DNA of 64,000 nucleotides from Bacillus timonensis. Its GTDB lineage: Bacteria; Bacillota; Bacilli; Bacillales; Bacillaceae_L. Each line of letters starts with the position of its first letter. Within the stretch, counting starts at the first letter, position 1. Shown one piece after another: positions 34,146 through 42,955 of this stretch. Location: contig NZ_HE610986.1 in NCBI RefSeq assembly GCF_000285535.1, positions 137,204-201,203 on the forward strand. Direction: 5' to 3'. The notes under the pieces are model-generated. The model saw nothing but the letters and a program-made list of their open reading frames with translations. It did not search any database and was not told where the DNA came from. Position numbers and translations under genes: made by a program.

Positions 34146-35204
34146 CTACTCCACACTATTTAGTAAATCATTCATCATTTCCTTATCCATTGGCCCTACG
34201 ACTTTTTTCCGGACAATACCCTTAGAGTCAATCATATAGCTTGTTGGAATAGCGTAAGCTTGATAAATTTGGCCAATTTCCCCGTGCTCATCAAGCATCA
34301 CAGGGAACGTTAGCTCATATTCGTCTACAAACCTTGCAACATCTGAACTCTTCTTCTCTGCTGTTGTTAGATTAACGGACAGAAGTTCAAAATTATTTTC
34401 TTTATTTTCCATATAAAACTCCTGCATATGTGGCATTTCGGCTTTACAAGGTGGGCACCAACTTGCCCAAAAATTTAAGATGACCTTTTTTCCTCTAAAG
34501 GCAGAAAGCTTCATTTCTTCACCATTTATTGTTTTTAACGTAAAATCGGGTGCCAGTTGGCCTTCAGAAATTCCTACTTTACGTTCATCTGTTTTTGCTT
34601 CTTCTGCTGGGTTGGCAGATGAGAGATTACTATTGATTGTCCATACAATTAGTCCAACTAAACCTACAATTAATGCTACCTTTTTAATCACATGTAACAC
34701 TTCCTTTTTTTGTTGTCCTTTACTATAGAATGTCAACAATAAAAGAAAGAATGCACTCATTGATGTAATAAAGTGAAAGACTATGTGTGCCTTTAGCCAA
34801 AATAAGGAGAGTAAATTACCGAGCATAATGGTTACGAAACTTGTGATTAGTATTGCGCGGATGAAAAGTGATGACGCAACCGTCCTCTTTTTAATGTGAT
34901 AGAGAAGATAAAAGAGCGTAAGGTAAGCTGCAATCATTAATCCTTTCGTTCCACCGGTAAAATACAATAATGACATTGGACTTTTTATGACAAGTTTTGG
35001 TTCTAGGAGTAACAAACTCCCTTTCCACGCCAAAAAGCCAATGAAAACTCCATTCGTAAGGAGATTGATTATATTTTTGGTCATTTCTTTTGATTGTGTT
35101 TTAGCTAACCAGACTCGTACGAGGAAAAGTCCTGCAGTTATGCCTATTGCTAGGATGACCCACTTCACCATGATAGTTAAAGAGCCAATTTGGATGAAAT
35201 CCAT
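34146..35204 (-). CDS. Membrane protein with C-terminal TlpA/ResA thioredoxin domain
   Basis: A 352-residue fusion. Residues 1-165 contain four to five membrane helices, including a GGTKGLMIAAYLTLFYLL segment similar in layout to prolipoprotein diacylglyceryl transferase (Lgt), though the Lgt signature is not evident. Another helix spans 172-190. The C-terminal part (about 212-350) is a ResA/TlpA-like thioredoxin fold outside the membrane, with GQLAPDFTLKT, redox pair Cys250-Pro-Pro-Cys253 and the cis-proline in YAIPTSYMID. It probably reduces disulfides in exported or cytochrome proteins. GGAGG precedes the ATG. Confidence 0.85.
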   Translation of the reverse strand: MDFIQIGSLTIMVKWVILAIGITAGLFLVRVWLAKTQSKEMTKNIINLLTNGVFIGFLAWKGSLLLLEPKLVIKSPMSLLYFTGGTKGLMIAAYLTLFYLLYHIKKRTVASSLFIRAILITSFVTIMLGNLLSLFWLKAHIVFHFITSMSAFFLLLLTFYSKGQQKKEVLHVIKKVALIVGLVGLIVWTINSNLSSANPAEEAKTDERKVGISEGQLAPDFTLKTINGEEMKLSAFRGKKVILNFWASWCPPCKAEMPHMQEFYMENKENNFELLSVNLTTAEKKSSDVARFVDEYELTFPVMLDEHGEIGQIYQAYAIPTSYMIDSKGIVRKKVVGPMDKEMMNDLLNSVE

Positions 35205-35337
35205 ACTGTACCTCCACTGTTTGTGAATTTCATGTAAATTACTAACATTTTACCATAGAGTCGATGCATAAATTTAATGTTAGGATTAATCTTAACAGTG
35301 ATACTACTTTTGTAATTTATGATAGTAGGTGGACAAG

Positions 35338-35673
35338 ATGAGAGATTTTGAAGAATTAACATCACTTGATGCAGTGAAGGCTTTTATAGAGCAACATTCT
35401 CTTTCTTTTATTTACATTTCAAGAACGAATTGCAGTGTCTGTCATGCTTTGTTGCCACAGGTTAAAGAGGTAATGATTGATTTTCCAGAAATTCAGCTCG
35501 GTTTTGTGAATGCAGATGATGTTGAGGAGATTGCCGGTTATCTTTCTATTTTTACAGTTCCTGTATTGATTTTGTTTGTAGAAGGAAAGGAATATGTTAG
35601 AGATGCCCGATTTGTTCCGATGGAGTCTTTTAAAGAAAAGATTGAGAAGATTTATCAGAATTACATTGGATGA
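35338..35673 (+). CDS. Thioredoxin-like protein (YtpP type)
   Basis: A 111-residue cytoplasmic thioredoxin-fold protein. The redox motif is NCSVCH instead of WCGPC, and the cis-proline is in FTVPVLILF. This layout (FIYISRTNCSVCHAL) is seen in YtpP-like proteins. The frame begins at a GTG three codons upstream, but AGGTGG precedes ATG 35338 at the right spacing. Divergent from the TlpA-type fusion, suggesting linked thiol-redox roles. Confidence 0.82.
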   Translation: MRDFEELTSLDAVKAFIEQHSLSFIYISRTNCSVCHALLPQVKEVMIDFPEIQLGFVNADDVEEIAGYLSIFTVPVLILFVEGKEYVRDARFVPMESFKEKIEKIYQNYIG

Positions 35674-35678
35674 TGTTT

Positions 35679-35720
35679 TTAAAAAGAGGCTCCCTTTGCA
35701 AAAGGAGCCTCTTTTTTTAT
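35679..35720. terminator. Bidirectional terminator, thioredoxin and MMPL genes
   Basis: AAAAAGAGGCTCC pairs with GGAGCCTCTTTTT, with A and T runs on the two sides. The MMPL stop codon lies at its right edge. Confidence 0.9.
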
Positions 35721-38700
35721 TCATTTGTTGGTCGTTTGAACGGCCACCAGTTAGCAATACCAAAGTTTTTAACCATCACTGGGATAAATAATGGCAGAAT
35801 CACAAACGCGTACAGCATGAGGCCGACGAGTGTGATTGATGCAATCTGGAGCAATGATAACATTCCAGATGGCATCATGGCAGCAAATGTTCCTCCAAGA
35901 ATAATGGCTGCTGAAATAATAACAGTTCCCATCTTCTTCATAGAAAGAAGCATTGCTTCTGCCACTGGGATATCACGAAATTCGTTAAAGCGGTCCATTA
36001 AGAAGATACTGTAATCGACTCCAAGTGCGACGAGAATTACAAATCCAAAGAACGGTACCGCCCAGCTAATACCGGTATATCCTAGAATATTAACAAATAT
36101 CACTTCATTAATTGCCATTGAAGTGTAATACGTTAATATCAATGAACCGATGAGATAAATTGGCATGATCAATGAACGGAACAAGAAAATTAAAATAAGC
36201 GCAATCCCGATAAACATGAGTACAATCGTTCGAGAATAATCCTGCTCAGACATTTTACTTAAATCAGTATTCGTGCTTGTGATACCACCTAATGCAACAT
36301 CTGCATTCTCAAGCTTTGTATCTTTCGTTGCTCTCGCAACAGCGTCTTCGATTTCATTGATTTGCCCCATCGCCTCGTTGGAATATGGGTTCGCTTCAAA
36401 AATGACATCGAATGTCATGACTTTGCGATCTTCTGACATGTACACATCCAGTACTTGTGCAAAGTCATCACTTTCAAGTACTTCTTCAGGCATGTAAAAA
36501 GCATTCAATTGTTCTGATTTAGATAGATTTGATAAGTAATCTTGAGCAGAACCTAATCCATCAGAAACTTGTTCGAGACCATCTGCACTTTGTGTAAGTC
36601 CATCTGTTAATTGGGTGATTTGGCCACCTAAGCTTCCAAAACCATCCAATAACTGCTTTTGTCCATCGTTTATTCCCGTTAAGCCGTTTGTCACTTGTGG
36701 CATTCCTTTAACGATTTGACCCTGGCCATTGGCTGCTTGGACAAGCCCTCCCTTAAGCTCTTGGAGACCAGCGATTAATTGTTCAAGACCTGCCGGTAAT
36801 GCCGCCTGTTCAGCAAGTAATTTTTCAAATCCTGCGTTAGCTTGGATCATTCCAGAATTAACAGCTGAAAGGTGACCGTTTAATTCTTGTATTCCTGCTG
36901 ATAGCTGTGGAATTCCTTGTAAGGATTTCTTCATTCCTTGGTATACTTCATCTTCAGCAATACTTTCTTCCGTTTCAATATTTTTATAGTAGCCTTCTAA
37001 ATAGGCAAATCCACCATTGTTTAACTGATTTACACCTTCAGACATTGCGTTTAGCGCATCTGCGATTCCTTGATAACCAGTTTGTAAACCAGCAATTCCA
37101 GTTTGGGCATCTTTATACCCAACTAATAGATTCGTATTATAGTATTTCAATAGTTCTTCCGCACCGACTTTTGCTTCTTCAACCTTAGCAATCATCGTAT
37201 CAATTCCAGCTGTTCCACTGCGAATGCCAGATTCAATTTTTGAAAGGTTGGTTTGGATTTCAGTAAGGCCAGATTTCACCTGATTTGTACCAGTAATTAG
37301 TTCACCAATACCGTCGGTTGCACTTTTTAGATCTGGCTCAGATTTCGCAAGCTCACTGCCTGCTTCTTGTAGACCATCCTTAATTTGAGTGAGTCCATCT
37401 TTTCCTTCTCCGAGACCTTCCTCAAGTGTTTTTGCTTGGTTAGCAACAAATAAATCCTCGATTGGTTCACCGGTTGGCCTTGTAACTGAGCGCACTGTAT
37501 CAACTAGGTCCACTTTTTCTACTTCATGGCTGATTCTTTCTGCCAGTTCAATATATTCGGTGGAGTCCATGGCTTCGTCGTTTTTCACAACGATTTGGGT
37601 TGGCATGGATTCACCAGGTCCAAAGCTTCCTGCAATGGCATTGAAAGCCTTGATTGAATTCACATCTCCATTTAGTTCCTCTAATGAGTTATAAGATAGC
37701 TCACCATCATATACAAATAGAAACGGAGCAACAATTGCCGCCACAACTAATAGAGATAAGAGTGGACGACGCAATGAAAATCGTCCCGCAATTTCCCAAA
37801 TCTTACTGTCCCCATGATCCAAATTCTTCTTAGATGGCCAGAATAATTTTTTCCCTAAGACTGCCATAAAGAATGGAACAACTGTGAATAATGCCCCTAA
37901 TAAAAGTGCAACACCTACAGCTACTGCAACTGCAGATTGGTATAAAATAAATTGTGAAAACCCGATTGCAGCAAAACCAATCATAACAGCAATACCACTA
38001 AAAAGGACAGTTCGCCCTGCATTTTTATAGGTTTCAATAATCGCCTCTGTTAAACTCTCTCGTTGTGCAAGCTCCTCTTTAAAACGACTTAGTAGCAGAA
38101 TACAGTAGTCCGTTCCAATTCCAAACAAGACGGCTACTAAGAAAATCTGTGAATAAGTTGATATCGGAAAGTCAAACTTGTCAACCAGCATCGCAACAAT
38201 GGATTGTGACGCAAGATAAGCAAATCCTACTGTTACAAGTGGAATAATAGGTGCTATTAGTGATCGAAACACAAGTAAAAGAACGACAAGAATAAAGACA
38301 ACAGTAATACCTTCTGTCTTTTTTAAGCCTTCTTGAGAACTTGTTACAAGGTCTTCACTTATTAGCCATTCACTAGTGTAATAATGATCGACCTTCACAT
38401 CTTCAATTGCTTGATATAAAGCATCGCTTACTTCTTTTGGTTCACGATCATTCCAACTTACGGTTACAGAAGCAAGGATTGATTTTCCGTCTTCTGAAAC
38501 AAGCTGTTCCTCTAATGTCTCCTCATTAAAATGAGTAAGGATATCGGTAATTCCGATTTCGTCTTTCTTTTCTTCTAGGATCCGGATTGCTCTTTCAGCT
38601 TCCTTAACTTCGTCAGCCGTTAGTTTCTTATCTTCATGAAACACAAGGGCAACCTGCGTTTCATTCCCACCACCCTCTTGGGACTGGACATCGTTTAATA

Positions 38701-38857
38701 TTTTTCCTGCAATGGAGGATGAGTATTCATCTGGAACCGTAATCTGGCCTTTTTCACGAACTAGGTCCGCCATATTCGGAGCTGCCATAAACAATCCAGC
38801 TACGACAACAATCCAGGCGATTAGCACAAACCATTTCCGTTTAATAATAAAATTCAT
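35717..38857 (-). CDS. MMPL/RND family transporter (YdgH-like)
   Basis: A 1046-residue RND-type exporter with two halves of six membrane helices. Half 1 has FLVAVLFGIGTDYCILLLSRF and half 2 FVILVALGVDYSIFLMDRFNE, the paired GxDYxxF proton-relay motifs. Between them, about residues 480-790, is a long extracytoplasmic stretch of glycine-spaced repeats (GLxEIQTNLSKIESGI, QLNNGG, QIVKGMPQVTNGL) likely to form a helical rod as in YhgE/Pip-like proteins. It directly follows the marR gene (TAA then ATG with no gap). Probable role is drug or lipid export; substrate unknown. Confidence 0.9.
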   Translation of the reverse strand: MNFIIKRKWFVLIAWIVVVAGLFMAAPNMADLVREKGQITVPDEYSSSIAGKILNDVQSQEGGGNETQVALVFHEDKKLTADEVKEAERAIRILEEKKDEIGITDILTHFNEETLEEQLVSEDGKSILASVTVSWNDREPKEVSDALYQAIEDVKVDHYYTSEWLISEDLVTSSQEGLKKTEGITVVFILVVLLLVFRSLIAPIIPLVTVGFAYLASQSIVAMLVDKFDFPISTYSQIFLVAVLFGIGTDYCILLLSRFKEELAQRESLTEAIIETYKNAGRTVLFSGIAVMIGFAAIGFSQFILYQSAVAVAVGVALLLGALFTVVPFFMAVLGKKLFWPSKKNLDHGDSKIWEIAGRFSLRRPLLSLLVVAAIVAPFLFVYDGELSYNSLEELNGDVNSIKAFNAIAGSFGPGESMPTQIVVKNDEAMDSTEYIELAERISHEVEKVDLVDTVRSVTRPTGEPIEDLFVANQAKTLEEGLGEGKDGLTQIKDGLQEAGSELAKSEPDLKSATDGIGELITGTNQVKSGLTEIQTNLSKIESGIRSGTAGIDTMIAKVEEAKVGAEELLKYYNTNLLVGYKDAQTGIAGLQTGYQGIADALNAMSEGVNQLNNGGFAYLEGYYKNIETEESIAEDEVYQGMKKSLQGIPQLSAGIQELNGHLSAVNSGMIQANAGFEKLLAEQAALPAGLEQLIAGLQELKGGLVQAANGQGQIVKGMPQVTNGLTGINDGQKQLLDGFGSLGGQITQLTDGLTQSADGLEQVSDGLGSAQDYLSNLSKSEQLNAFYMPEEVLESDDFAQVLDVYMSEDRKVMTFDVIFEANPYSNEAMGQINEIEDAVARATKDTKLENADVALGGITSTNTDLSKMSEQDYSRTIVLMFIGIALILIFLFRSLIMPIYLIGSLILTYYTSMAINEVIFVNILGYTGISWAVPFFGFVILVALGVDYSIFLMDRFNEFRDIPVAEAMLLSMKKMGTVIISAAIILGGTFAAMMPSGMLSLLQIASITLVGLMLYAFVILPLFIPVMVKNFGIANWWPFKRPTNE

Positions 38858-39319
38858 TTATTCCACCACCTTGTTATTCTTTAGTTGTTTTAAGATTCCA
38901 TTCAGTTTTTCATAGGTTGTTAAGAATTGAACAATCTCTACTTCTGAAAATTCACCAATAATTGATTCGACAAGCTTACATACTCGTTCTTCTGTTTTTG
39001 AAAATAGTGCTTTACCTTCGTCCGATAATGTTAAATAAACAAGTCTACGGTCGTTTTCATCACGCGTTCTTTGAATAAAGCCTCTTTCAAAAAGGCGATT
39101 AATAATCGCAGTAATCGCACTCTTTTTCACTTCGAATACTTCTGCAAGTTCTGTTGATGTACATGAACCTACCTTATTTATGTAGCGAAGTGTATAATGT
39201 TGTTCATTTGTAAGGTCACTTCCAATTTGTTCCTTTACAAGCGATTCCGCAATTGTATTCACTGAAAAAGAAACATCTAGGTATTGATCAACCAATTCCT
39301 TTATATTCGTTTTTTCCAA
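38858..39319 (-). CDS. MarR family transcriptional regulator
   Basis: A 153-residue winged-helix protein with TEDQH-like dimer helices and the DNA-reading segment SCTSTELAEVFEVKKSAITAIINRL followed by wing TRDENDRRLVYLTL. TTG start with GAGGTGA 7 nt upstream. It heads an operon with the MMPL exporter, as YdgG does with YdgH in B. subtilis, and most likely represses that operon through the palindromes at 39359-39394. Confidence 0.9.
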   Translation of the reverse strand: MEKTNIKELVDQYLDVSFSVNTIAESLVKEQIGSDLTNEQHYTLRYINKVGSCTSTELAEVFEVKKSAITAIINRLFERGFIQRTRDENDRRLVYLTLSDEGKALFSKTEERVCKLVESIIGEFSEVEIVQFLTTYEKLNGILKQLKNNKVVE

Positions 39320-39358
39320 TTACTACTCACCTCACAAAATAAAAATTCACACATCCAA

Positions 39359-39394
39359 TAGTTAAACTGTTTAACTATTAACATAGTTAACTAT
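39359..39394. promoter_or_regulatory. Probable MarR operators
   Basis: Two inverted repeats lie side by side upstream of the marR gene: TAGTTAAACTGTTTAACTA (39359-39377) and ATAGTTAACTAT (39383-39394). Both share the half-site AGTTAA. Confidence 0.7.
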
Positions 39395-39556
39395 ATTAAT
39401 TACGTTGGTAATTGTCAATGAAATTATATGTATCCTACATAATTCCCATTTTCACTTGATATTTCGAATGAAAAAAGGTTGGAAAGTTTGTCCGATTAGC
39501 GCATATGAATATAGTACTTGCATCTGGGACTATATAATAAAGTTGAGGTAATGTGA

Positions 39557-40573
39557 ATGATTATCGGATTGTTAGTGATTCTCGTCCTTGTTCTGTTTTT
39601 GCCATTTTCGGTAAAGCTTGTTGAGAAGAATTTAGAAGTGTTTTTGTTTTTCATGGGGCTACTTGCCGCAGTAGTAAGTGGTGTGTTCAACAGTCAACTA
39701 TTTGTGAGAGCATCTGTGGATCCAATTAAAATTACACTGGCTGTTTTTGTGGCTGGGCTTTTATTTAAGTGGTTCCATTCTCCACTACAAAAATCTATCG
39801 TTGGGCTAAGTAGAAAAATTCCATTTCGATTGTTTATTGGATGGGTCGTTATTTTTCTCGGGCTCATTTCCAGTATTATTACAGCAATCATAGCGGCACT
39901 TGTCCTTGTGTTAATCGTGACATCACTAAGACTTGAGCGTGGTTCTGCGATTCGTTTTGTTGTGATTGCCTGTTTTTCAATTGGATTAGGTGCTGCGTTA
40001 ACACCAATTGGAGAACCGTTATCGACAATTGCAATCAGTAAACTAAATGAAACGTTTTTCTTTTTAACTGGGTTAATTGGCCCTCAGATTTTTGCTTCCT
40101 TTCTTATTTTTGGTATATTGGCTGCCCTAGTTGTAGAACCACCAAAACGGAATAAAGGGCTAGTAGAAAAAGAATCAAATATAGAAGCATATGAGGAAAT
40201 TTTCGTACGAGCTTTAAAGATTTACTTCTTTGTGATGGGATTAACCTTATTAGGCGCAGGCTTTGAGCCAATGATTAATCGTTATTTCATCGGTCTTGAT
40301 CCGCTCCTTCTCTATTGGTTAAATATGATTTCTGCAATTCTTGATAATGCCACTTTAGCTGCTGCTGAAATCAGTCCAGCGATGGACCATTTTACAATCC
40401 AATCCATTTTACTAGGCTTATTGATTAGTGGCGGTATGCTAATTCCCGGGAATATTCCGAATATCATTGCCGCGGGAAAATTAGATATTACCAGTAAAGA
40501 ATGGGCAAAGTTTGGGGTCCCACTAGGACTATGCATCATGCTCGGTTACTTTTTCATTATCTATTTCGCATAA
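39557..40573 (+). CDS. DUF1646 family putative cation transporter
   Basis: A 338-residue membrane protein with about ten helices. It has the DUF1646 signatures GLGAALTPIGEPLSTIA and LIPGNIPNIIAAGKLDI, which place it in the ion-transporter superfamily near arsenite/sodium antiporters. A mid-protein cytoplasmic loop is at about 190-215. GAGGT precedes the ATG. Substrate unknown; some relatives are annotated as sodium transporters on weak grounds. Confidence 0.85.
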   Translation: MIIGLLVILVLVLFLPFSVKLVEKNLEVFLFFMGLLAAVVSGVFNSQLFVRASVDPIKITLAVFVAGLLFKWFHSPLQKSIVGLSRKIPFRLFIGWVVIFLGLISSIITAIIAALVLVLIVTSLRLERGSAIRFVVIACFSIGLGAALTPIGEPLSTIAISKLNETFFFLTGLIGPQIFASFLIFGILAALVVEPPKRNKGLVEKESNIEAYEEIFVRALKIYFFVMGLTLLGAGFEPMINRYFIGLDPLLLYWLNMISAILDNATLAAAEISPAMDHFTIQSILLGLLISGGMLIPGNIPNIIAAGKLDITSKEWAKFGVPLGLCIMLGYFFIIYFA

Positions 40574-40576
40574 AAA

Positions 40577-40651
40577 AAAATGCCTGACTGAACAGCACCA
40601 AAAATTTGTTAGACACAAGATAACAATTTTGGTGCCGTTTATTAGGCATTT
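40577..40651. terminator. Large bidirectional hairpin, DUF1646 and DUF1284 genes
   Basis: Nested stems: AATGCCT pairs with AGGCATT outside, GCACCAAAAATT with AATTTTGGTGC inside. A-run left, T-run right. Confidence 0.75.
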
Positions 40652-40652
40652 T

Positions 40653-41069
40653 CTAATTGACTTCTCGTAATCCTTTTCCATCAAGGATTTCTTGTATCCC
40701 TTCTTCGCAAACACCATAGGAGCGCCACGAACAAGATTCGCAGACTGTTTGAATATCAGATGGAATGACATACTTTTTGATTCTTAATTCAATGTCTTCC
40801 CATCTTAAAATATTCCCTATTCGGATGCCGACTTTTTCTAGAATGAGAGTATCCCTTTCAAAGATGGAGCCGTCTTCACAATGGTATTTGCCATTGTTTG
40901 GGTACTTTTCGCATAAGTGATCGGGTCCTTTTACAATTTGAACAAGTGTCTTCGGATTCTTTCTAAGGGTTTGATGGACAATCGTCATATTTTCCACATA
41001 TTCCTGAGAATAGCCCATTCCTCGGTAACCCAAAAGGCAAAATAAATGATGACCTCGCAGTTTGTACAT
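40653..41069 (-). CDS. DUF1284 domain-containing protein
   Basis: A 138-residue soluble protein with the family start LRGHHLFCLLGYRGMGYS and scattered cysteines (CEKYPN, CEDGS, CESCSW, GVCEEG) that fit a predicted metal or iron-sulfur site. AGGGGGA precedes the ATG. No experimentally defined role. It stands alone, convergent with the DUF1646 gene. Confidence 0.82.
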   Translation of the reverse strand: MYKLRGHHLFCLLGYRGMGYSQEYVENMTIVHQTLRKNPKTLVQIVKGPDHLCEKYPNNGKYHCEDGSIFERDTLILEKVGIRIGNILRWEDIELRIKKYVIPSDIQTVCESCSWRSYGVCEEGIQEILDGKGLREVN

Positions 41070-41255
41070 ACTAATCCCCCTGTATTTTTTGTCAACTTAA
41101 TTTCATATGAAGTTTACATATATTTTATCTTATCATTTATTAAAAACAAAACTATCGACCTACCGGAAAAATATGGTATTCTCTTGTAGAGTCCCTGAAT
41201 ATAATAGATGTTTGTTTCTAACGCCAATTGGAATATGGAATAAGGAGTTAAATCA

Positions 41256-42278
41256 ATGATGCTAAATGTTAAAATACATGATCGAATAGATGAATTTTGT
41301 AAAGAAAGTAATTTCTCTGGAGTGGTACTTGCAAAACAAAAAAATGACAAATTAATAGAATTCGCTTATGGGTATTCAAATAGAGCGGAAGAAGTAACTA
41401 ATAAAATTGATACCCGGTTTGGAATTGCATCAGGTTGCAAACTTTTTACCGCTATCGCAATATGCCAGTTGGTTGAAAAGGGTTTAGTAACAGTAGATAC
41501 AAAACTAAAAGATTGCTTGGAAATTGAGCTCCCCAACTTTGATGAAAGGATTACCGTCCAACACTTGTTAACTCATACTTCAGGTGTCCCTGATTACTTT
41601 GATGAAGAGGTTATGGATGATTTCGAGGAGCTTTGGAAAGAAAACCCGATGTACCTAATTAGAGGCCTGAAGGATTTCCTCCCTTTATTCCAGGATCAAA
41701 AAATGATGTTTCAGCCTGGTGAAAAGTTTCATTATAACAATGCCGGTTACATTTTATTAGGACTAATCATTGAGGAAAAAACCGGAAAAACTTTTACTAA
41801 TTATGTGATGGAGAATATTTTCAAGCCTTGTGAAATGGAGGATTCTGGATATTTTTCCCTCGATAGTCTTCCTAAAAATACAGCACTTGGGTATATTGAT
41901 AACGAAGAAGATGGTACATGGCGAACAAATATGTATTCAATTCCCGTTAAAGGTGGGTCTGATGGAGGAGCATTTGTCACTGCAACTGATATGTTGAAGC
42001 TATGGGACGGACTCCTAGATGGTAAATTACTAAGCAAGGAAATGACTAAACTACTAGTAACGCCTCACGCACAAGCTGAAGATGATGAATATTACGGATT
42101 CGGCATTTGGATTAGTAAAAGAGAATCCGAGATTTATAAATATCATGTTATGGGGTACGACCCGGGGGTAAGTTTTGCTTCATCCTATTACCCTGATACC
42201 GGCATTACCCTTGTCATTCCATCAAATCAATCATATGGGCCACATGATGTAACGGATATTTTTGAGGAAAATAAGTAA
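41256..42278 (+). CDS. Serine hydrolase, beta-lactamase class C family
   Basis: A 340-residue penicillin-binding-fold hydrolase without signal peptide. The SxxK motif is SGCK (about Ser59), the second motif is YNNAGY (YxN) and the HTSG segment follows the TVQHLLTH helix typical of class-C-like esterases. Members hydrolyse esters or D-amino peptides; true beta-lactamase activity is unlikely for a cytoplasmic form. AAGGAG lies 8 nt before the ATG. Confidence 0.87.
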   Translation: MMLNVKIHDRIDEFCKESNFSGVVLAKQKNDKLIEFAYGYSNRAEEVTNKIDTRFGIASGCKLFTAIAICQLVEKGLVTVDTKLKDCLEIELPNFDERITVQHLLTHTSGVPDYFDEEVMDDFEELWKENPMYLIRGLKDFLPLFQDQKMMFQPGEKFHYNNAGYILLGLIIEEKTGKTFTNYVMENIFKPCEMEDSGYFSLDSLPKNTALGYIDNEEDGTWRTNMYSIPVKGGSDGGAFVTATDMLKLWDGLLDGKLLSKEMTKLLVTPHAQAEDDEYYGFGIWISKRESEIYKYHVMGYDPGVSFASSYYPDTGITLVIPSNQSYGPHDVTDIFEENK

Positions 42279-42339
42279 AAAAAAAGAGGCCAGGATTTCG
42301 TTAAACTGCTCCGATTTGAGGTGCAATTCCCAAAACCAC

Positions 42340-42446
42340 CTAGTTTAGTACCAAAATCACAGAAGCCTTAACAACAGCGTCTATTTCTGAATTTATCACA
42401 GCGTCTTTTAAATCTTCGATATTTAGGTTAACTGAAATTGAGTCAT
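42340..42446 (-). pseudogene. Transposase N-terminal remnant, IS256 family (frameshifted, truncated)
   Basis: GGAGG and ATG (42446) start a frame MTQFQ that closes at once; the next frame continues with VNLNIEDLKDAVIN and IDAVVKASVILVLN, then a stop at 42340. This matches the usual start of IS256-family transposases. The remaining ~350 residues are absent. Confidence 0.65.
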
Positions 42447-42537
42447 AATTAATTCCTCCACTTTGTTTTCGTCGCCTGTTAACATTGAAGGGATTAATGT
42501 GACTCTTTTTTTTACACAATTATATGGACTTTATCCA
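42340..42537 (-). mobile_element. Left-end remnant of an IS256-family element
   Basis: Upstream of the transposase remnant, the leftward strand reads GGATAAAGTCCATATAATTG then TGTAAAAAAAAGAG, like the ends of IS256-type elements (…GTCCATATAATTGTGTAAA). No right end is visible. It abuts repeat copy C. Confidence 0.55.
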
Positions 42538-42557
42538 ATCGAATAATTAGTAAAAGT

Positions 42558-42746
42558 ATTATATGCGGAGATTTTCCGGTTAAAATCATAATTGAACTCG
42601 TTTCGGGGTATATAAGGGGAGGTTTTCCGGTTATGGAAAACAAAATCCTCCATTTCCACGCTTTTCAAGTCAATAGGCGAAATCTCTCCGTCTATTTAAG
42701 CATTTTTTAATAAAAATCACTTAATAAACGAAATTTTTCCGTCTAT
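42558..42746 (-). repeat. Dispersed four-unit palindromic repeat, copy C (inverted)
   Basis: On the leftward strand units begin at 42746, 42695, 42634 and 42583, spacing 51, 61, 51 bp, identical to copy B. The second unit reads ATAGACGGAGAGATTTCGCC. It lies between the converging serine hydrolase and PepSY genes. Confidence 0.82.
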
Positions 42747-42844
42747 TTATAAGCCCAGGTGCTTAACCTAACCTATTCCCCTACCGATGTTGTCAATTAC
42801 TATGTCAAAGTTGATAAAATTTCGTAGAACCTTTGATAAATAAA

Positions 42845-42876
42845 GAAAAAGACGTATGCCAATCCATACGTCAATT
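42845..42876 (-). terminator. Terminator of the PepSY operon
   Basis: Leftward, TTGACGTATG pairs with CATACGTC and is followed by TTTTTCTTT. Confidence 0.85.
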
Positions 42877-42955
42877 TTTGTGCTATTTATTAAGAATGCA
42901 TCCGAAAACGGAACCTTTTAGGATTTCGTCCTGGTCTCATTTATTTTTTTACCTA

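Noticed and set aside
36907-37694. Antisense open frames in the MMPL gene
   Set aside because: Shadows of the repetitive rod region; composition mirrors the sense gene.
41256-42278. Beta-lactamase resistance gene
   Set aside because: It lacks a signal peptide; the class-C-like fold is shared by many housekeeping esterases and peptidases.
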